This document shows, piece after piece, positions 1 through 11,763 of a stretch of DNA of 46,988 nucleotides (within the stretch, counting starts at the first letter, position 1; the number at the start of each line of letters is the position of its first letter). The translations under genes were made by a program, and so were the position numbers. Where the stretch lies: positions 1 to 46,988 of the forward strand of contig FLMG01001768.1 of assembly GCA_900088475.1 (NCBI GenBank). Reading direction: 5' to 3'. This DNA is from Hyphochytrium catenoides (lineage: Eukaryota > Sar > Hyphochytriomycetes > Hyphochytriales > Hyphochytriaceae). The notes beneath the pieces are model-generated. The model was given only the letters and a program-made list of their open reading frames with translations. It was not told where the DNA came from and did not search any database.

Positions 1-1983
1 CATGTCCTTCATTGCTTTGTCTAAAGAAGCTGTAAAACCGAATGAGCGAAAATGAGCCTCATCTTGACGGCGGATGGGCACAGCTCACTCACGGTCTATA
101 TCCGGCGCTGTGGCAGTTTTGATTCTTTGGGTTTCCTCCTGGCGTGCGGACTTCAGTTCACTACCACGGGACTGTTAGCGGCAGTCAGATAGAGAATGGC
201 GATGGTATGAGGTACCTGATAGGCCGCTCAGAGGTTGGATTCGCCGTGCTTCTTCCAGAAGTCGGCCTGCATACAACGTGGGCATCGCTTAGACTCTATT
301 CTTAAAAGACTAAGAACGCGGCAGAGAGAGAGAAGTTTACCGCTGTCTATCAAAGGCACCGTTTCCTTCCTGCGAGGTAGGCATCCGCGGCTGAAGACGA
401 CTCCCAACATTAAGTCTTTGAGCGGCATCTATCAACCGTTGAGTCAGTAAAGCTAATCTTCACTTACAAGCTCTCACACCTCTTACCTGGCCCCTGCTGT
501 CCATACTCTGGGCCACCAACCACTCCATCCAGGGGCTGCCCAGCTAGCATATGCCTGCTTTGTGTCTGGTAGAGGGGCATCTGGGGCTGGGAGCTTTCCT
601 GGTAGTGAGGGCCCGAGTACTCTTGCATCTGGCCCCGTCCGGTGTGTGCTTGAGACTGACTGTAGTTAACCTGCTGCTGCTGCTGCTGCAAAAGTGGCGG
701 CTGTGGGGTCTGCGAATATAAACCTCGGTGAGGCTGCTGCGGTTGGTGTTGCTGAATCGGGTCCACAGGATACAATGACTGAGTGTGATAGGCCGCGACT
801 GGAGCCCGCTGAGGCGCTGCTGTCTGTGGGGGTGGCAGATGGTGAAGCTTCGGCTGGCCTGTCTGCGGCGTTGATTTAGGTCGAACCGCCCCAGAGTCCG
901 ATGTAGGAGGAGCCCCCAAGGGTCTAACCATACTGAGCTCCACAACCCACACCGCCACGAATGACTGGCTAAGTGATGCCCCCACCAGCTGTTTCTCAGC
1001 AGTTACTGTGGAATCTGAAAGGTAACCCCAACCAACGTCTACGACATCTTGACACTGTGTCGTTGGCTCCCAGGACCAGACCTTAGCCGTATCCTGGTTA
1101 CAGGCAATGATACCAAGACTGTCTGGCAGGAATGACAGGCTTTTAGTAAGTGAATTGTCCGTTGCGGTGGACGAAATAGCAGCGAAAGTCTCCAAATCCC
1201 AAAACTTGACCATCCTATCTCCCCCGGCGGTAGCCAACAAAAACTCTTCCGGGCTGAACTCGACCACATTAACAGGTCCGTTGTGAGCGTCAAAGCTGAC
1301 AAGCTGCTTGCCTGCTGTGATATCCCATAACCTCACAGTCCCATCTTTTGATCCTGAAGCTATCCATCGCCCTGGACAGAATGGCATGGAAACGGATATA
1401 CGGGTTGAGATAGTGCAGCAAAGACGCTAGTGAATGCTTCTCACCATCAGGGCTGACTTTCACTTGTGTTAACTCCTTTGCGTGGCCCTTGTACGTCTGT
1501 ATGCACGCCTTGCTTCGCAGATCCCATATTTTCAAATTGGTGTCCAAAGAACCTGAGGCAACAAAGTTGCCTGAGGGATGATAGTCGATGCATGTACAGC
1601 TCGACATGTGGCCCTTAAGGGTTCTGGAAACCTTGCCTTCTCTTAGGTCAAAACACTTTATAGAGCCTCCTTGTGAGCCTGCGACGACGGACTCCTCATT
1701 GAGATCAAATATGACGCATTCGACCGGCGAAGTATGGCCTGCCAGACTCACAATGCAAGTGGGCTTGCCTAACCGCCAGAGATTGACAAGCCTGCAGCAG
1801 GTCGGAGTCCGTTAGCATAGGGTGAAAATCAATTTTGATGCTTCACCCAGTTGTCTTTCAAAGTATTTACCTGTCATCTCCGCCCGTGGCCATGACCTGG
1901 TTCGATTTTCTGCCAATGTGTGCACAGTTGACATTAGAGGTATGTGCCACAAACTCCTGCAGTTTGTATGATCGCTTCGCCAT
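1..1983 (-). CDS. KATNB1: Katanin p80 WD40 subunit B1, 3' end cut by window edge
   Basis: Regulatory/targeting subunit of the microtubule-severing ATPase katanin, acting at centrosomes, spindles or basal bodies. Exons read right to left: 1983-1871, 1791-1445, 1371-487, 452-341, 266-216, 160-93, and 62 to the edge; all junctions are GT-AG and stay in phase (546 codons in the window). The start opens [14 protein letters not shown], as in the family. Residues 1 to about 290 are WD40 repeats with [23 protein letters not shown] and [14 protein letters not shown]. Residues about 310-440 are a Pro/Gln-rich linker with a seven-Gln run. The last exon should enter the con80 domain that binds the p60 ATPase, but only about 20 codons are visible. 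Divergent from the transporter at 2821. The WD40 part is secure; the three small exons below 460 rest on phase and splice sites only. Confidence 0.88.
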
Positions 1984-2820
1984 CGTGTAAGCTGAGCCCA
2001 AATGGGCAAGGACCCCAATCCTAGAATAGTAGCGGAGCTGAGTTGCCCTTCACATCACCTTGCCCTTCCCATTTGTCTTCGAGACATCCATATACTCATC
2101 GAAGGTTGCAAACCCCAAGCATGTCTGCAACAGTTACTGCTGCCTTACTAGGGAAGGTAGTGACAGACTGTGAGTTGTGTATGATACATCACATGGGAAG
2201 CTGCGCTTGAACAGCTAAAGGCCTTTACATTCTATGGCCAGGCTTCAAGGTCGAGATACTTCACACCTTTCGATCTTCATCAATAATCTCTATCAATAAT
2301 CTCCATCTGCAGATTGGATTGAAGCTTTTTGATTATTACCTCTATTACCCAGAGAACGTTAACTCTTCATAAAGCGACAGAATAACTTTCAATTGAAGCT
2401 TACGAGTCCACACTCCATGTGTATATTACCAAGGAAAAATATGAAGAAACCTTTGTATCCTTATATTTGATTCTTTCGTCACTTGAAAGGTTTTGTCTTT
2501 TGGGCTTTGTGGGTTGGTAAGGAGAGTTACTGGGTGGGCAAACATATTGTTACTTCGCCTACCGGGGTGGTAGCACCATAAACAAGGGTAACACGGTTAG
2601 CCCATGAAGAGAACTAACCAAGATTCTGATTCTTTCCACACCAAAACCTTGAGCTCACCCACTCCTCCAGACTTTGGCATGAGAATCTGCTTTGTACCTC
2701 TGAATGAATAAGCTGGGAGATCACAATCTTCAATGCAAGTGCTAGCATTATCGAATTCCGCAGCTGCTATCTTGTTCTTAGAGCTTGATTACAAAGCGCT
2801 TAGGCAGGCAGCAATGCTCT
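1984..2820. promoter_or_regulatory. Intergenic region between divergent katanin and SLC35F5-like genes
   Basis: This 837-base gap separates two divergently transcribed start codons, so it should hold both promoters and 5' leaders. The middle (about 2280-2480) is more A/T-rich than the flanks and contains an imperfect direct repeat of about 14 bases (aataatctctatcaataatctcca at 2282-2306, in two halves). I see no convincing coding exon, RNA gene or named promoter motif. Confidence 0.4.
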
Positions 2821-4046
2821 ATGAGTGATAATAGGAAGATGATGGGTCGACGAAGCGCCGATGAGGCAAGGGACGAGCTGAAGCCCATCCTTCTGGGCTC
2901 AGAGTTTGGCACGGCGGATCCCGAAGAGTTGGCACACAACACTGCAAAGCAGGAGAGGGTCCGCTGGCTCTGGCTGCTGGGCATCGTCTACCTTGTTATG
3001 GTCACCATAATCTGGTCGGCGGCCAGTGTTTTCGTGCAGTACATCTTCCATGACCTAGGCTTCAATCGGCCCCTCTTCCTAACGTACGTAGCCAATTCAC
3101 TCTTTATCGTCAATCTACCCCTCAGCTATGCAACGAAGCTGCTGCGATCGAAGGTGAACAGACAAACCATTAGATCCTCCGACTGGGTGACAACCACTGA
3201 AAGAGAGCGGAGTCGTCACGTCCCCTATACCACGGCCCAGACTGCTCAAATAGCACTCATCATCTGTCCCCTGTGGTTCCTTGCTAATTATTCTTATAAC
3301 GCGGGACTGAACCTTACAAGGTAGATTTACGACCTTTCCTTACCTTCACGCAAAGTAACATCCTAACGGTGGCTTTTTGCTCTATCCAAATTGATAGCGT
3401 ATCATCATCAACGGTCATCTCGACCACCTCCGTCCTGTTCACGTTCCTCTTCAGCGTTTGCCTTCTGGCTGAAAGGTTTTCTGCCATAAAGTTACTCGGG
3501 GTCGTGGCCTGCATGTTGGGCAACGTTCTCACTACACTGCACGATAAGAATGGGAGTGGTAACGATACGGTCCTTGGTGATCTCCTGTGTCTGCTATCTG
3601 CAGCTATGTATGGCACCTACACCACCGCTATTCGCAAACTCATCCCAGACGACGAACGAGTGAGCATTTCGCTATTCTTTGGGCTCTTGGGCCTGTTCAA
3701 TGCGGTCATCTTCCTTCCCATTGTGCTTGTCTGCCATTTCTCCGGGGCCGAGTCTCTTTCTGCTTTGAATTGGCAAATTCTGGGTTTACTAGTAGTGAAA
3801 GGGCTCCTAGACAACGTTCTCTCAGACTACTTGTGGGCCAAAGCCGTCATCTACACATCCCCAACGGTGGCGACCGTAGGTCTGTCCCTTACTATTCCTA
3901 TGGCTGTCCTGTCGGACATGACCCTGCATCATATTCTGCCGACAACACTTTCATGTCTAGCTGCTGCACTCGTACTGCTGGGATTCGTAGCCATTAACAT
4001 AGGCTCCATCGAAAAGGTTAACCAGCAGCCGGCCGACGCGCGGTGA
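2821..4046 (+). CDS. SLC35F5: SLC35F5-like drug/metabolite transporter family carrier
   Basis: Multi-pass membrane carrier of the EamA/DMT superfamily, SLC35F branch; the substrate is not predictable from sequence. Two exons, 2821-3320 and 3398-4046, flank a 77-base intron and give 382 residues. An in-frame TTG upstream was ignored; the ATG reading MSDNRKMMGRR is the first in-frame ATG. After a hydrophilic N-terminus of about 50 residues, hydrophobic segments begin at WLWLLGIVYLVMVTIIW and continue to the end, about ten in all. The spliced junction restores SVSSSTVISTTSVLFTFLFS, a DMT signature helix, and the second half carries DYLWAKAVIYTSPTVATVGL, very close to SLC35F5 proteins. A polar loop with TTERERSRH splits the first half. 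Convergent with apgM, 189 bases apart. The family is clear; orthology to one vertebrate member is inferred. Confidence 0.9.
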
Positions 4047-4235
4047 GCTGGACTCACCTCGACCGTCTTTGTCTGTCTTCTCTATTCTAGTTTTGGAGTT
4101 GAATTGGCTGTGTACAGCTAGTTCATTTTACTAGCTGCCTCGTATAAATAAGTAGAGATGAGATTCTCGAGGACTGCCCCTCAAACAATGAGGTTAAGCT
4201 CTTCCAGCAAACTTCCTTATCAGCGTCATGACCTG

Positions 4236-6837
4236 TCAAAAGTACCAGGAGTTTAGAGAGGTGACCCTGGCAGCAGCAGGCCACGTTAGACAAAGAAGAA
4301 GCAGTCGAACCTCAGATCCAGGAAACCTTCCTAGAAAGCCCTCCGCTGCAGCTGTCTCATCGAAAGTGCGGACGCTATCTATTGGAGTTTGGGCTCTAAT
4401 AGCTCCAAGTTCCAGCCTGCCTTCTAGGGCCTAGAGACGAGATCAGATCAAAACAGGAGCAGCATCTGAGAGGACTTTAGGGCTTACGGCGAAGGCTGAC
4501 TTCACTTCCGCGATGGCGAAAGGAACCGGTTCGAAGCTGTGATCTCCTGTCAGGAGCGGGGTAGAGTGGTCCCCAGTGACAACAATGATGAACTGGAGGA
4601 CGAAGATAAAAAGACGGTCATTAAGGGCGGTGTGCGGGCTTGGCCTCTTACAACTCTACCTCGTCTTCCATTCCTGCAAGCTGGCGTATCAAGTCTTGAA
4701 TCATTTGGTCTATCACCTCTAAAAAGTGCACCTGAAGGAGAGATGCCACAGAAATCAGTTACCTACTTTCACCTGGCCTACCTTAAACGCAGGCAATGAA
4801 TTAACAATACTTGGCTAGTTACCTTCTTTTCCACATCTTTGTCATGTCCAGCGTCATCTACCGCCTTGGTGTGAACAAAACCAAATTCATATCTGGGAAA
4901 TCCTGCAGGAAGAAAGAGCGAAAGGCCTAAGAGCAGGCGATGCAATAAGAAACAATGAAAGCAGACCTTGATCCGTGAGTTTGAAGGCTTTTACAGCTGT
5001 CTGGGCCTTTGAAGAGAAATTGCTGTGATAGTCTCCCGTAGCTCCTGGTGCATGCAGGACGTCTGTCCCGAAGAACGGCGTTTAGTTCTATAAAGGGACA
5101 GCCAAGCCTTTCCCATTTAACTCATAAGTATCGGGGCACTAGCGATGTCATATGGCCAAGAAAGATCAAATTCTGTCCGCCATCCTCCTCCAACTTTCGT
5201 TTATCGTTCTAAGCTAAGGAGATACTCCCATAATTCGTACCAATGCCGATGGACATGCCGAGCCCTGCGATAATGCAGGTGGGAGCAATCATAAATGCGC
5301 GCATTCCATGCTTCTCCTGAAAAGATTGTACCTACGGCCGTCGGGCGAGGATAAGATAAACGCTTGAGAAAGAGAAGGAAGAGAGCAGAAAAGAACAGAG
5401 CATGGATGTAGAGGCTCAGTATGAGGCCAGGGAGATGACCTTGACTACGGAGACGTCTTACACTAATTCTTTCCCCTGGGCCTCTAAGCAACACCATGTT
5501 AGCAGGGGGCTTGCCTTCTTCCTGACGGCGTACGTTCAGCGGATGTACCGACAACTTCTTGTAAATCTCTTCGACGAGCTCGTTGACAACCTGCGATGTC
5601 AAAAGAGATCAGCAACCAAGATCCCTCCTTGTCACACTCCATTGCCGACGTACTGCGGCAGTGCGGGTAGAAGCTTCTTCGTCATCCAAGGGCTCAGAGC
5701 GCACCAATGGCAACCTGGATGAGCGAGCAGGGTAAGCTACAAAGCCCTCCTTTCCTGCGTCCTAAGTATGTACTCTATTCTAAGGAACACATTTTCCTGT
5801 CAATCGCAAGTCTATTCCATCAATCTGCAATCATAACTATCAGCCTTCCTTCAATTTTTACCAGGATCAGCTCTCTAAAAGACAAGAGTCCTCACCTATC
5901 TTTCAATGGATCGGTGCCTGTGATGGTATCGGTCAGCTTGGAGGCACCCACACCCCTCAAGCGGACACCGCAACGATGCTCGGTTGCGTACTTAACCCCA
6001 ACTGATACGTCAGGGAAAGAAGGCAGTTGCAGACCGTCAAGGTATGGACAGAGCTCCAAGCCCCAAGAAGGAAAGTCCCTGTCTACTCTCCGCCTTATGA
6101 CAATGGGCAGGTTGGTCTCAAAGTCTGGAGGCGTGGAGTCATCCTGATCATCCATGCATGAAGCCAAGAAGGAGGACATGATCAGCAAATATCAGCAAGA
6201 GAGGACACAGACAATAGTTAAGATGAGCGAAGGCAAAAAAATAGCCTAGGTACCTCGAAAAGGACCGGCTACTCACACAGCCGCAACGTGTGCAGTGACT
6301 TACAATCGTGGCAAAGTTGCTCTTGAAAGCAATGTCGCCCGGCTCCATAGCCAGACCTGCACCCATAACCTCAAACGCTCCCCTTCCGCGATAATACCTG
6401 CAAGCATAAGAAAACAATTCCATAGAGTGAGAGGAGCCCAGGTGGTAGGTTCTTGAAAGTTCAAAACGATCTTTACGAGACTAGCTAGGAGTGACATGAC
6501 ATGGGCAGAGACTCTAGTAGGAAAGATAAAGCGAGGCTACCTTCGAGGGTCGTAGCCAAAAATCGACATGTGCGCTGTATCGCTCCCACAGCCCAAGCCC
6601 GGTTCCACGGAGTCCAGCAAGCCGTTAAGGCCTCCAGCTGAAAGCTAACACTCTTAGGGAATTCTAAACTGACTGTGAAAGTCCAGATGATTTCGTACCT
6701 GCGATTGAGTCCATGGCAGGGGTCTTAGCCGCCTGAAGAGGGGTCTGACCATTCAGCTGCGGCAGGTTCACATCACCTAGTCCATCAATCAGGATAAACA
6801 GTACCCTCCGAGGCGCTCGTGTCTTCTGCTGATCCAT
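4236..6837 (-). CDS. apgM: Archaeal-type cofactor-independent phosphoglycerate mutase
   Basis: Interconverts 3- and 2-phosphoglycerate in glycolysis/gluconeogenesis without 2,3-BPG; alkaline-phosphatase superfamily, apgM branch. Twelve exons: 6837-6699, 6637-6541, 6397-6304, 6143-5896, 5714-5654, 5590-5462, 5316-5241, 5062-4967, 4902-4823, 4731-4660, 4592-4488, 4430-4236; 463 residues. Visible active-site elements are metal ligand D18 in [10 protein letters not shown], nucleophile S65 in [19 protein letters not shown] at 165-167, DDAGHD at 329-334 and GDHSTP at 371-376. [20 protein letters not shown] and [12 protein letters not shown] also fit the family. No presequence is evident, so it is probably cytosolic. 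The last exon reads through to a short variable tail; an extra 3' intron at about 4303 is possible and would change only the final residues after FPGSE. Nothing essential is missing. Confidence 0.93.
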
Positions 6838-7470
6838 CGGACCACTGTACCGCTACCTTCCCTCCGGGAAAGGTCTCGTAGGCCCGTCCCGCACGTGTAA
6901 CTCACCTGAGAGCTTCTTGACGATAATAGAGATGCAGGCGACAATGCGCTTCAGGATCTGTGAAGCAGCATTTGGAGCTTCCAGGAGCTTCAGAAGTCAG
7001 AAAACCGCTGCCCACGAGCAAGGAAAGATCTTCATCCTCATCAGATCTCACAAAACCATTGCGTGTACTTGTACCAATAAGTTTCGAATCAGTATGGCTA
7101 AAGCCAAAGGATCATGAATAAGGAGAGAACATATCGTTGGCAAGAAGAAGGGAAAGTTTTTAGTTACAAGTAGCTTTCAAGGTTTCATTGAAACCTATAG
7201 GCTTTACACTTAGTTAGCCTGTTGAAAGATATTTATGAAAGCTTTCGCTGAAGTCCATTGTCATGATGCTTTTTCCGTTTCTCTCTCTTCTTCTTCTCTT
7301 CCCTTTCTTATCATGCTCGCTCCTCTCGCCCCTCCTCCTCTCGCTGCCTCCCTCTCCTTCCTCTCACATCGCTCTCCCTCTCGCTCGCCCTCGCCCTCGT
7401 TCGCCATCTTCTCCTCCCCTCCTCTCTCTCTCCCTCTCTCTCTCTCTCCCTCTCTCTTTCTCTCCCTCTC

Positions 7471-7518
<48 letters not shown>

Positions 7519-8094
7519 NNGCGCTCGCTCGCGCTCTCTCTCTCTCTCTCTCGCTCTCTCGCTCTCTCTCGCTCTCACTCGCTCTCTCACTCTCTCGCTC
7601 TCGCTCACTCTGGCCCTCTCTCTCTCTCTTCTCTCTCTCGCGCCCCCCCTCTCCGTGTCTCCTATCTTCTCTCTCATTGACTTCTTAGGCGTCATAAGTC
7701 GTCCATTCATGCCTTCTACCCAGCTGCGAGCTTATCTCCACTCCTCTTCTCTTTTCTCCTCTCTTTTCGTGATTCTTGACTGTGCAGAGCTTAGCTTCTG
7801 CTATCACTGGCGCTCTGCTCTCTCTCCAGCTGGCTCCTTTCCCTTCAGTGTTAGTGTAGAGGTGATCCTTACTCGTCTCCTCGACAGGCCATCCCCTTTT
7901 ACCCTTAAATCCTTCCCATCTCTTGCCGCTGCAGCGGTGGCCCTTTTCCCATTTCCCCCAGGCAGACCTATCTCAGCCGCTTGGCTCTGGGTTGCTAAGC
8001 TGTAGGACGTTAAAGGTCTCCTTTGTGTTATTTCTTCTTCAACTGCCTACGTCCTTAGTGATTGACAAAAGGCGACCCAGTCACAAGACACAGC
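6838..8094. promoter_or_regulatory. Divergent intergenic region with long (CT)n tract
   Basis: About 1.26 kb lies between the divergent starts of apgM and the ankyrin-repeat gene. The apgM-proximal part (6838-7230) has no recognisable gene. The rest is dominated by a pyrimidine tract (listed separately) followed by a T/C-rich stretch to about 8050, typical of a promoter or 5' leader rather than coding DNA. The long open frames here are products of the CT repeat, which is open in several frames on both strands. Confidence 0.5.
7410..7645. repeat. (CT)n microsatellite with two undetermined bases
   Basis: Nearly uninterrupted CT dinucleotides, broken by occasional CCCT, GT and CG units, run through this stretch. 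Positions 7519-7520 are N, so the assembly may not have resolved the true tract length. The 3' half is punctuated by CG dinucleotides (gctcgctcgcgctctc). The tract lies roughly 450-690 bases upstream of the ATG at 8095. Confidence 0.95.
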
Positions 8095-11000
8095 ATGGGA
8101 AACTCCCTCACCCTGCACAAAGCGATCGAGGACGGGGATGTCGCAGCTGTCAAGCAGATGCTGGCGGCCATACAGGTCGAACAGCAGGACGAGCAAGGGA
8201 GAACACCGCTGCTTGTCGCTGCTGGTGTGGCCGATGAAGGTTTGCATCCGGCGGCCACAGAGATTCTTGAGAACCTCATCAACGTAGGGAAAGTAAGTCA
8301 CGCTAAGCAGCTACATTAACCAGGTCCTTCCAAACGACGACCAAGAAGTTAGTCCTCTGACCCAGGTACTCTTTAGGCAAACCTAGACCATCGAGACGAG
8401 CGCGGCTGGACATGCCTACATTATGCCTGCTCTAGCCTTAACATTGCTGCCTTAAGGGTACTACTCGAGCGAGGTGCCTCCGTCATGAGAGATAATGTGG
8501 GCCTGTTCCCTCAAGACCTCCTCAAGCCAAACAAGGACTTCTGGAAGGTTACCACTGAAGACGTGATTCAGGCACACGCTTTGCTAGAGTCGGCAAGAGA
8601 AAAGGAAGAAGGAGATTATGTCCTGGACGTCATCGGACACAAAACCAGTGGATTTACTTCAGTGGCGCCAGGAGGAGAGCTGAAGGCCGGAGCGATGATC
8701 ACAGGTTGGTGATGAAGAACTGACGAGCTGTGTCTTCTGTTCTTTTTAGGTCTTCCACTCTTCTGACGACTAGTGCTTCAAAGCGTGAGTCGGTTCTGTC
8801 CTAGCTACTGCTCCCTTGTCTTCTATTCTGGAACTGTCCCAACTTCAATGATTCTCTTTCTCCGCTGGACTGTCGTATGCTCCCTTCCTTCTTTCATCGC
8901 TCTCTCCTTCTCTCGCTCTGTCACGCATGGTCTCTACCACAAGCTCTCTCCTAGGCACGCGGTCTCTTTGGTGCTTTCAAGAACCACTTTCCGCCTAACT
9001 GCGGTTCAAACTTCTCACCTGTCCGCCCTCTGCAACCTCTTCTGGTCTTTATCGGGTTATCATATCTCCCAAAAGTCAACTTCAGAATCCCAGCCCAGCA
9101 CTCGCCAAAGGATTATATTCAGCTCTACTACCGCCGGGACTTGAAAGGGAAAGGAGAGTACGGCCCACATCAGTGAGTTTGATAGCGCTCTGATTCTTGC
9201 CTCTGCCTAGATAGAAGCATGTCCCTAGTCCACCTCCATACCTCCCGCGTCCTACATTTTCCTTGTGGGTCTTGTTATTTATGCCTCTTGTGCTGGAGCC
9301 TCTGCCAGTCTTTCATGAGACTTATTTGCAAATCTACAGAGCTGTGGGTGAGAAGAGTGCAGGACAGGTCCATTTTCAGACCCAGACTCTCCCATCCTCG
9401 TGCTTTGTAAACTTTATCTATGTTTGTTCAGGTAGTGTCTATGGATCTTCAATCATCATTCCCCAGCGTGAACCTACCGTTGCGTGACGCCGCTCTGCTC
9501 TCCTCACTCCCTTTATTGTACCACGATGATGCTCAAGATCTAAATAAGCTCTCAAGAAAGATCAAAGCGAGTAGCTCTTTGGTGTCCCTCTGTCCGAAGG
9601 TTGAAGAGCCGTACGACTTCGAAGTTTTCCTTCCTGGTGGATTGATTGAGGTGGAAACCGTCTTTGATGACGAGAGCGAGGCTTATTTGGGCATAAAGAG
9701 ACTTGGACGGAGTAAGTAATGGCGCAGGTGATTGCCATCTGGCAGGGCAACCCTTTGTTACCTCGGCCTGGAACCTCGACTTTATCTCCCTGATACCGCC
9801 GCCATCGTTTCTTAGTCTTCCACTGTTCTTACTTAGTCTTCCCCTGTTCGGTGCTCCATACACTTATCCTTGAATGCCTCAGTAACCACATCCGCTTTGT
9901 CTATTTTGGCATAAGACTGCTATGCTTCTGCTTGCACGCTGACTTTTTGCCTGCTAGTCCGTGAGGGTCTTTTGGATGACTGTGAATGGTCTGCTGTAGC
10001 TCCCGGAAATCTACTTCTAGCTATCGACGGGCTTCCGATCCGAGGTGCCTATCTGGATGATGGAGACCACGTCATTGAGGCTCACCCGGCCAATGCCATC
10101 ATGAGACTCTCTCTTCGGAATTCTATTGTAAGCCTCTCTTCTCTGAAGTCCTCAGCGCTCTCGATCTCAGGCTTTGACTGCGCTCATGGGCCTCGTATTG
10201 GATTTGTTTATTGCTTTCCCATTCCGTAATGTCTCCCTCTCTTTCCCGAACTCCGACTCCGGGTCCTAAAGTCCATCTTGACTTAGCGCTAATCCATCAT
10301 CACGGTACATTTCGACAAAGGTCACAGGGGATAGACTTCCGGCCAAGGCTCTAGGCAGTGGCATCCTAGGGAAGTATGCCTATACGAGCAAAGATCTGAT
10401 ACCAGAGCTTGAGAGATACGTTGAAGCGGTACATGAAGAGCAAGAATTTGAAGAAGAAAACGAGGAGGAGGAGGAGGAGGGAGACTATCAACAGCACGAT
10501 GGAGATTGCGCTAGTGTTCCTGAGATCTATGAGGACCACAGAGAGCAGAAAGAAGGAGAGACTTTCACTAACAGGAGCGAAGACAAGGTGAGCCAAGGCA
10601 AGGACGAGGGATTGTGTGTCTCGGATGCTGCAGAAGGCTATCGCTTTATGGACGAGGATGAGACAATAGAACGAGCAGAAGAAGAGCGAAGGGAGATGCT
10701 GGAGGAGGTACGGGAAGAATATCGCTCTTTCTTTGGGGGAGAAGATACGGTGGAAGTGGCTGCTCAGCAGTTGGGAGCTCTGAGTACGAAGAGCTCCACT
10801 GTGAGTCGCATTGCAGCGTCTGGCCCTTCGGCTCTACCATTCAACTATTTCCGCACACTTTCAGCCAATGATATGATGGTTATGGGGAGAAGGAGCAGCC
10901 AGCTGACGGAGGACCGAAAAGTTTCCGCACCTTCACATGAGCTAGGAGGTACCGCGGCAGCGAAGGTGCAGGATACGAGAAACATCACCGCAGCCGCGTC

Positions 11001-11406
11001 GAGCCTACCTACCTCCGGACCTGCTACCGCAGGAACTACCACCAGTGTATGCAAGGAAGCTTTCGATGCTGATAGAATGCAGCCTTCCTCACAAGCACCA
11101 GCCCCACCGTGTCCTCCCATTTCTGCTGCAACTACACGAGCCCTGCTGCCGGGGATGGTGAAGGGTCCAGCTAACCCCATCCATTCTTCCATCCACTTCG
11201 GCAGCTCTACGAACCCAGCAGAGACTGGTGCTAACCCGTCAGCCCTCACCCGTCCAACTCAGGCTGGCAAGAGAGGGCCAACAAAGGGATCGTCAGGGGA
11301 CGCACCAGAAAGAGAGGACAACGAAAATGTTAGACAGGCAGTGCCTCCGCGTTCAGTGGTAGACTTGATGGAAGATCACGGCATATGGAGCACCCGAGGT
11401 ACCTGA
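8095..11406 (+). CDS. Ankyrin / SKICH-like / PDZ-like multidomain protein
   Basis: No family name recognised. Exons: 8095-8292, 8377-8704, 9076-9172, 9229-9467, 9538-9711, 9958-10127, 10321-11406; 763 residues. The start MGNSLTLHKAI places Gly2 for possible N-myristoylation. Residues about 4-140 are ankyrin repeats (EQGRTPLLVAAG, RGWTCLHYACSS, ALRVLLERGAS). Residues about 173-287 resemble a SKICH-type beta-sandwich: VNFRIPAQHSPKDYIQLYY then AGQVHFQTQTLP. Residues about 320-400 look PDZ-like: LGIKRLGR then APGNLLLAIDGLPI. From 402 on the protein is acidic (a run of Glu near 10468) and then low-complexity Ser/Ala/Pro. The fourth exon's start and the 70-base intron 9468-9537 are the least certain; without that intron there is a frame break. 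Probably a membrane-associated scaffold, by inference only. Confidence 0.72.
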
Positions 11407-11763
11407 GAACATGCATCTTAAAGGGGTCGAACTATATTTTAGAGTCTCTTACTTGGCTGATTTTCTTTGCCAAACAATTAGATGATGAAGATTGAAGACC
11501 AGAAGCCATAAGTTTGCACGGAGGATTGAGAGTATCTCATGAGAAAGCGGCCCCAGAGCGCCGCCGGCAGGGCTAATCGCTAAGAACAAAATAATATTAT
11601 CATAAATATGAGTCCGACGGACGGGCCAGTAGCAATGCTCATTGAGTCAACAGCTATGAGGGGCGCTTATTGCCTGTGTATCCTGGCACACCGCTTCGAC
11701 TGCAGTAAGAACGATATGTTACTAGAGTCTGTGGAACAAGTGCGTGGCAAGCTGAAGGCCTTA
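11407..11763. other. Convergent 3' intergenic region
   Basis: These 357 bases separate the stop of the ankyrin-type gene from the stop of the minus-strand gene at 11764. It should contain both 3' untranslated regions. An A/T-rich patch near 11585-11610 is a candidate polyadenylation region. No gene is seen. Confidence 0.4.

Noticed and set aside
544-945. Alternative frames over the katanin proline/glutamine-rich exon
   Set aside because: Shadow frames of a low-complexity exon; the WD40 frame is continuous with family-like sequence.
7235-8005. Very long open frames over the CT tract on both strands
   Set aside because: Dinucleotide CT/GA repeats are open in several frames by nature; products are Ser-Leu or Arg-Glu runs with no family character, and the frames cross undetermined bases.
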